This document shows, piece after piece, positions 31,903 to 33,851 of a stretch of DNA of 33,851 bases. The DNA comes from a bacterium BMS3Bbin13. GTDB lineage: Bacteria > Pseudomonadota > Gammaproteobacteria > 21-64-14. The stretch's first letter is position 1; every line of letters begins with the position of its first letter. The notes beneath the pieces are model-generated. The model worked only from the letters and a program-made list of their open reading frames with translations. It was not told the DNA's origin and did no database searches. Location of the stretch: NCBI GenBank assembly GCA_002897735.1, contig BDTW01000045.1, forward strand, positions 1-33,851. Reading direction: 5' to 3'. Position numbers and translations under genes: made by a program.

Positions 31903-33360
31903 TCAAGCGGACGCCGCGCTGCTGTCCGCGTCCGCCCCGCCGGCGGCACCCCCACCCTCCTCACGCTCGGCGGCCGGCGGATGGAACCAGTCGAGCTTCT
32001 CGTGCAGGCGCACGACCCCGCCCACGATCAGCAGCGACGGGGGCCGGATCTCCCGATCCTTCAACAGCCCCGGCAGTGTCTCCAGGGTCGCCGTGTAGAC
32101 CTGCTGGTGAATCGTGGTTCCGCGGTGCACGACGGCCGCGGGGGTGGTGGCGGGCATGCCGTGGGCGATCAGCTCCCGGCAGATCACCGGAGCCCCGCGC
32201 ACGCCCATATAGAACACCACGGTCTGCTGCGGTTCGACCAGCGCGTCCCAGTTGAGATCGATGGTGTCATCCTTGAGGTGACCGGTGACGAACACACAGG
32301 AATGGGCGTAATCCCGGTGCGTCAGGGGGATCCCGGTATAGGCGGAACAACCGGAGGCCGCCGTGATCCCCGGCACCACCTGGAAGGGAATCCCCTCCTG
32401 GGCCAGGGTGTCGATCTCCTCGCCGCCCCGCCCGAAAATGAACGGGTCGCCGCCCTTCAGACGCAGAACGCGCTTGTTCTCACGCGCGAGACGGACCAGG
32501 AGCCGGTTGATTTCCTCCTGCGGCACGGCGTGGTGGTCGCTCTCCTTGCCCACGTAGATCCGCTCGGCGTCGCGGCGCACCAGATCCAGCACCTCCGGGG
32601 CGACCAAGCGGTCGTAGATTACCACGTCGGCCTGCTGCATCAGGCGCAGGGCGCGGAACGTGAGCAGGTCCGGATCACCCGGACCACCGCCGACCAGATA
32701 GACCTCGCCCTGCGGTCGCGGATCGTCTCCGGCCGCGGTCAGCTCCCGCTCCAGGCCGCGCCGCGCCTCGGCTTCACGCCCGGCCAGCATCGCCTCCGCC
32801 GCAGGGCCCTGCAGCACCTGCTCCCAGAAGTGCCGCCGGCGGTTGCCGTCCGGGATACGGGCCCGCACCCGGGCGCGGAAGGATTCGGCGAGCCGGGCGA
32901 GTTGACCATAAGACGAGGGGATGAGGGTCTCCAGGCGCGCCCGCAGCAGTCGCGCCAACACCGGCGAGGCACCACCCGTGGAGACCGCCACCTGGATCGG
33001 CGAGCGGTCGATGACCGAGGGCATCACGAAAGTGCACAGGTCCGGCTGGTCGACCACGTTGACCGGCACGTTGCGCGCACGCGCCTCCTCCGAGACCCGC
33101 CGGTTGACCTCCTGGCGGTCGGTGGCGGCGATCACCACGATTTGCCCGGCGAGGTCATCCGGGGCGAACTCCCGGGGCTCGTGGCACACCTCGCGGCGCA
33201 GGGCCATGCCCGCCAAGACGCGGCCGAGCCGCGGCGCCACCACGGTCACTTCGCCGCCGGCGCGCAACAACAGCCCGACCTTACGGGCGGCCACCTCGCC
33301 GCCCCCCACCACCAGGCACGGGCGGGCGCGGATCTGAAGAAAAATCGGCAGATAATCCAT
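31903..33360 (-). CDS. cysG: Siroheme synthase, trifunctional
   Basis: CysG makes siroheme from uroporphyrinogen III by two methylations, NAD-dependent dehydrogenation and iron insertion. The 485-residue chain has the N-terminal precorrin-2 dehydrogenase/ferrochelatase (NAD site [13 protein letters not shown], then [20 protein letters not shown], in part) and the C-terminal SUMT methyltransferase ([55 protein letters not shown]). The tail after 465 is low-complexity ([17 protein letters not shown]). It serves sirohaem proteins such as DsrAB and nitrite or sulfite reductase. The start [11 protein letters not shown] is canonical, but no Shine-Dalgarno precedes it, and a promoter lies directly upstream. 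Confidence 0.96.
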   Translation of the reverse strand: MDYLPIFLQIRARPCLVVGGGEVAARKVGLLLRAGGEVTVVAPRLGRVLAGMALRREVCHEPREFAPDDLAGQIVVIAATDRQEVNRRVSEEARARNVPVNVVDQPDLCTFVMPSVIDRSPIQVAVSTGGASPVLARLLRARLETLIPSSYGQLARLAESFRARVRARIPDGNRRRHFWEQVLQGPAAEAMLAGREAEARRGLERELTAAGDDPRPQGEVYLVGGGPGDPDLLTFRALRLMQQADVVIYDRLVAPEVLDLVRRDAERIYVGKESDHHAVPQEEINRLLVRLARENKRVLRLKGGDPFIFGRGGEEIDTLAQEGIPFQVVPGITAASGCSAYTGIPLTHRDYAHSCVFVTGHLKDDTIDLNWDALVEPQQTVVFYMGVRGAPVICRELIAHGMPATTPAAVVHRGTTIHQQVYTATLETLPGLLKDREIRPPSLLIVGGVVRLHEKLDWFHPPAAEREEGGGAAGGADADSSAASA

Positions 33361-33367
33361 GACGTTC

Positions 33368-33396
33368 TATATACACTGAACCATCCGCCGGGCCAA
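33368..33396 (-). promoter_or_regulatory. Candidate cysG promoter, leaderless layout
   Basis: On the minus strand TTGGCC (33391-33396) and TATATA (33368-33373) are 17 bp apart. The -10 ends 7 nt before the cysG ATG, so transcription would begin at or beside the A of the start codon. Confidence 0.5.
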
Positions 33397-33411
33397 TGGG
33401 AATATCCCATT
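33395..33411. promoter_or_regulatory. Operator-like palindrome AATGGGA-ATA-TCCCATT
   Basis: Perfect 7-bp arms with a 3-bp centre abut and slightly overlap the -35 hexamer of the cysG promoter. The position suits an activator or a repressor. No second copy was noticed in the window. Confidence 0.5.
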
Positions 33412-33556
33412 TTCGATACCATAATCCGGGCAGGAGAGCGACACGCCGAGAAGAGGACGGCAACCGGGAATGTCATATAATTTATTTTATATTTAATTAG
33501 TTATGATAATTTTCTGTCATCTCTGGTGAGATTTTCCCGCCCGGCGGTGTCCACTT

Positions 33557-33660
33557 CTTGACATCCTCCCCGGCCTGAAGGCCGGAGATTCCTACGGCGC
33601 TCAGGGGCGGCATCGAGCCGCCCCTGAGTCGCTTCGGCGGGTTCCTGCTGCTGGCGGCAT
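33557..33660 (-). ncRNA. Predicted omega (reRNA) scaffold 3' part of TnpB
   Basis: In IS200/IS605 elements the guide RNA of TnpB is transcribed in tnpB sense from the 3' end of tnpB through the right end, and its guide is the flanking host DNA. The region from within the tnpB 3' end to the right end fits this, with the 33570-33585 hairpin near the scaffold end. The 5' limit is a guess. Confidence 0.4.
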
Positions 33661-33851
33661 TACCGCACCGCTCACTTCACAGGCGAACCGGGCGTGTCCC
33701 GCCCTTAGAACATTGATCGCGCCGACCACATCGGCGTTTTCCTCGAAACCACATTCCACACACTCGAACCGGGCTTGGGTCTGCCGGTTGTCTTTCGACA
33801 CATGGCCGCAGCACGGACAAGTGCGGCTCGTGTTCTGCGGCGGTACTGGCA
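33601..33851 (-). CDS. tnpB: TnpB RNA-guided nuclease/IS605 OrfB, C-terminal fragment cut by the window edge
   Basis: The frame enters from the right edge and stops at 33601. It shows the C-terminal zinc ribbon VPPQNTSRTCPCCGHVSKD, in which CPCC and CVEC (FECVECGFEENAD) provide the zinc cysteines. The third RuvC catalytic Asp follows in ENADVVGAINVLRAG. The tail RFACEVSGAVMPPAAG is typical of many OrfB proteins. TnpB is an RNA-guided DNA endonuclease ancestral to Cas12. Only about 83 residues are visible, so activity cannot be assessed, but the visible motifs are intact. Confidence 0.92.
   Translation of the reverse strand, partial: PVPPQNTSRTCPCCGHVSKDNRQTQARFECVECGFEENADVVGAINVLRAGHARFACEVSGAVMPPAAGTRRSDSGAARCRP

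Larger units (their letters stand above)
33557..33851 (-). mobile_element. IS200/IS605-type element, right end
   Basis: The tnpB 3' end and the subterminal hairpin CCGGCC-TGAA-GGCCGG (33570-33585) are followed, reading on the minus strand, by GGGGAGGATGTCAAG, a common right-end sequence of this IS type. The element boundary is placed at about 33557-33560. The rest of the element, including any tnpA, lies outside the window. Confidence 0.75.

Overview
The window is GC-rich, gene-dense chromosomal DNA from a sulfur-oxidising gammaproteobacterium, most likely of the Chromatiales/Ectothiorhodospiraceae type. Two things support this. The block uvrC-pgsA-tRNA-Gly-tRNA-Cys, with UvrY/GacA-like regulators upstream, is the order known from Escherichia coli and other gammaproteobacteria. 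The middle of the window holds a reverse-type dissimilatory sulfite reductase (dsr) operon whose DsrL carries a C-terminal ferredoxin domain, as in sulfur oxidisers. The species cannot be named from the sequence.

Layout. 1-609: the 3' part of an IS1595-family element. 797-7838: tRNA-Cys, tRNA-Gly, pgsA, uvrC, a thioredoxin/NHL-repeat protein, two tandem LuxR-type response regulators (one without the phospho-acceptor Asp), a methyltransferase, a SHOCT protein and tRNA-Ser, all on the minus strand. 7997-12233: a Bax-inhibitor-1-like membrane protein, glutaredoxin 3, a Sel1-repeat protein and three proteins of unknown function. 12342-13686: a minus-strand cluster of a 64-residue protein, a Cas6/Cmx6-like RAMP protein with no CRISPR array or cas genes nearby, and a DsrC paralogue with no cysteine at all. 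14352-24481: dsrEFHCMKLJOPN on the plus strand. 24785-27096: a NarX/NarL-like two-component pair. 27129-33360, minus strand: an S24-peptidase-fold protein, an Atm1-type ABC exporter, a PhzF-like protein, an AI-2E-family permease and siroheme synthase cysG. 33557-33851: the right end of an IS200/IS605-type element with the tnpB 3' end.

How it fits together. DsrEFH passes persulfide sulfur to DsrC. The membrane complex DsrMKJOP handles electrons from DsrC, and DsrL links electron flow to NAD(P)H. DsrN (siroheme amidation) and CysG (siroheme synthesis) supply the cofactor of DsrAB. Yet dsrA and dsrB, which normally head this operon, are absent: a 665-bp region with several palindromes lies where they would be, and across it sits the divergent Cas6-like/cysteine-free-DsrC cluster.

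The most unusual content is that divergent cluster (a CRISPR-type RNA endoribonuclease fold beside a probably regulatory DsrC paralogue), the split dsr operon, the degenerate receiver domain, and the promoter layout of cysG, which predicts a leaderless mRNA.
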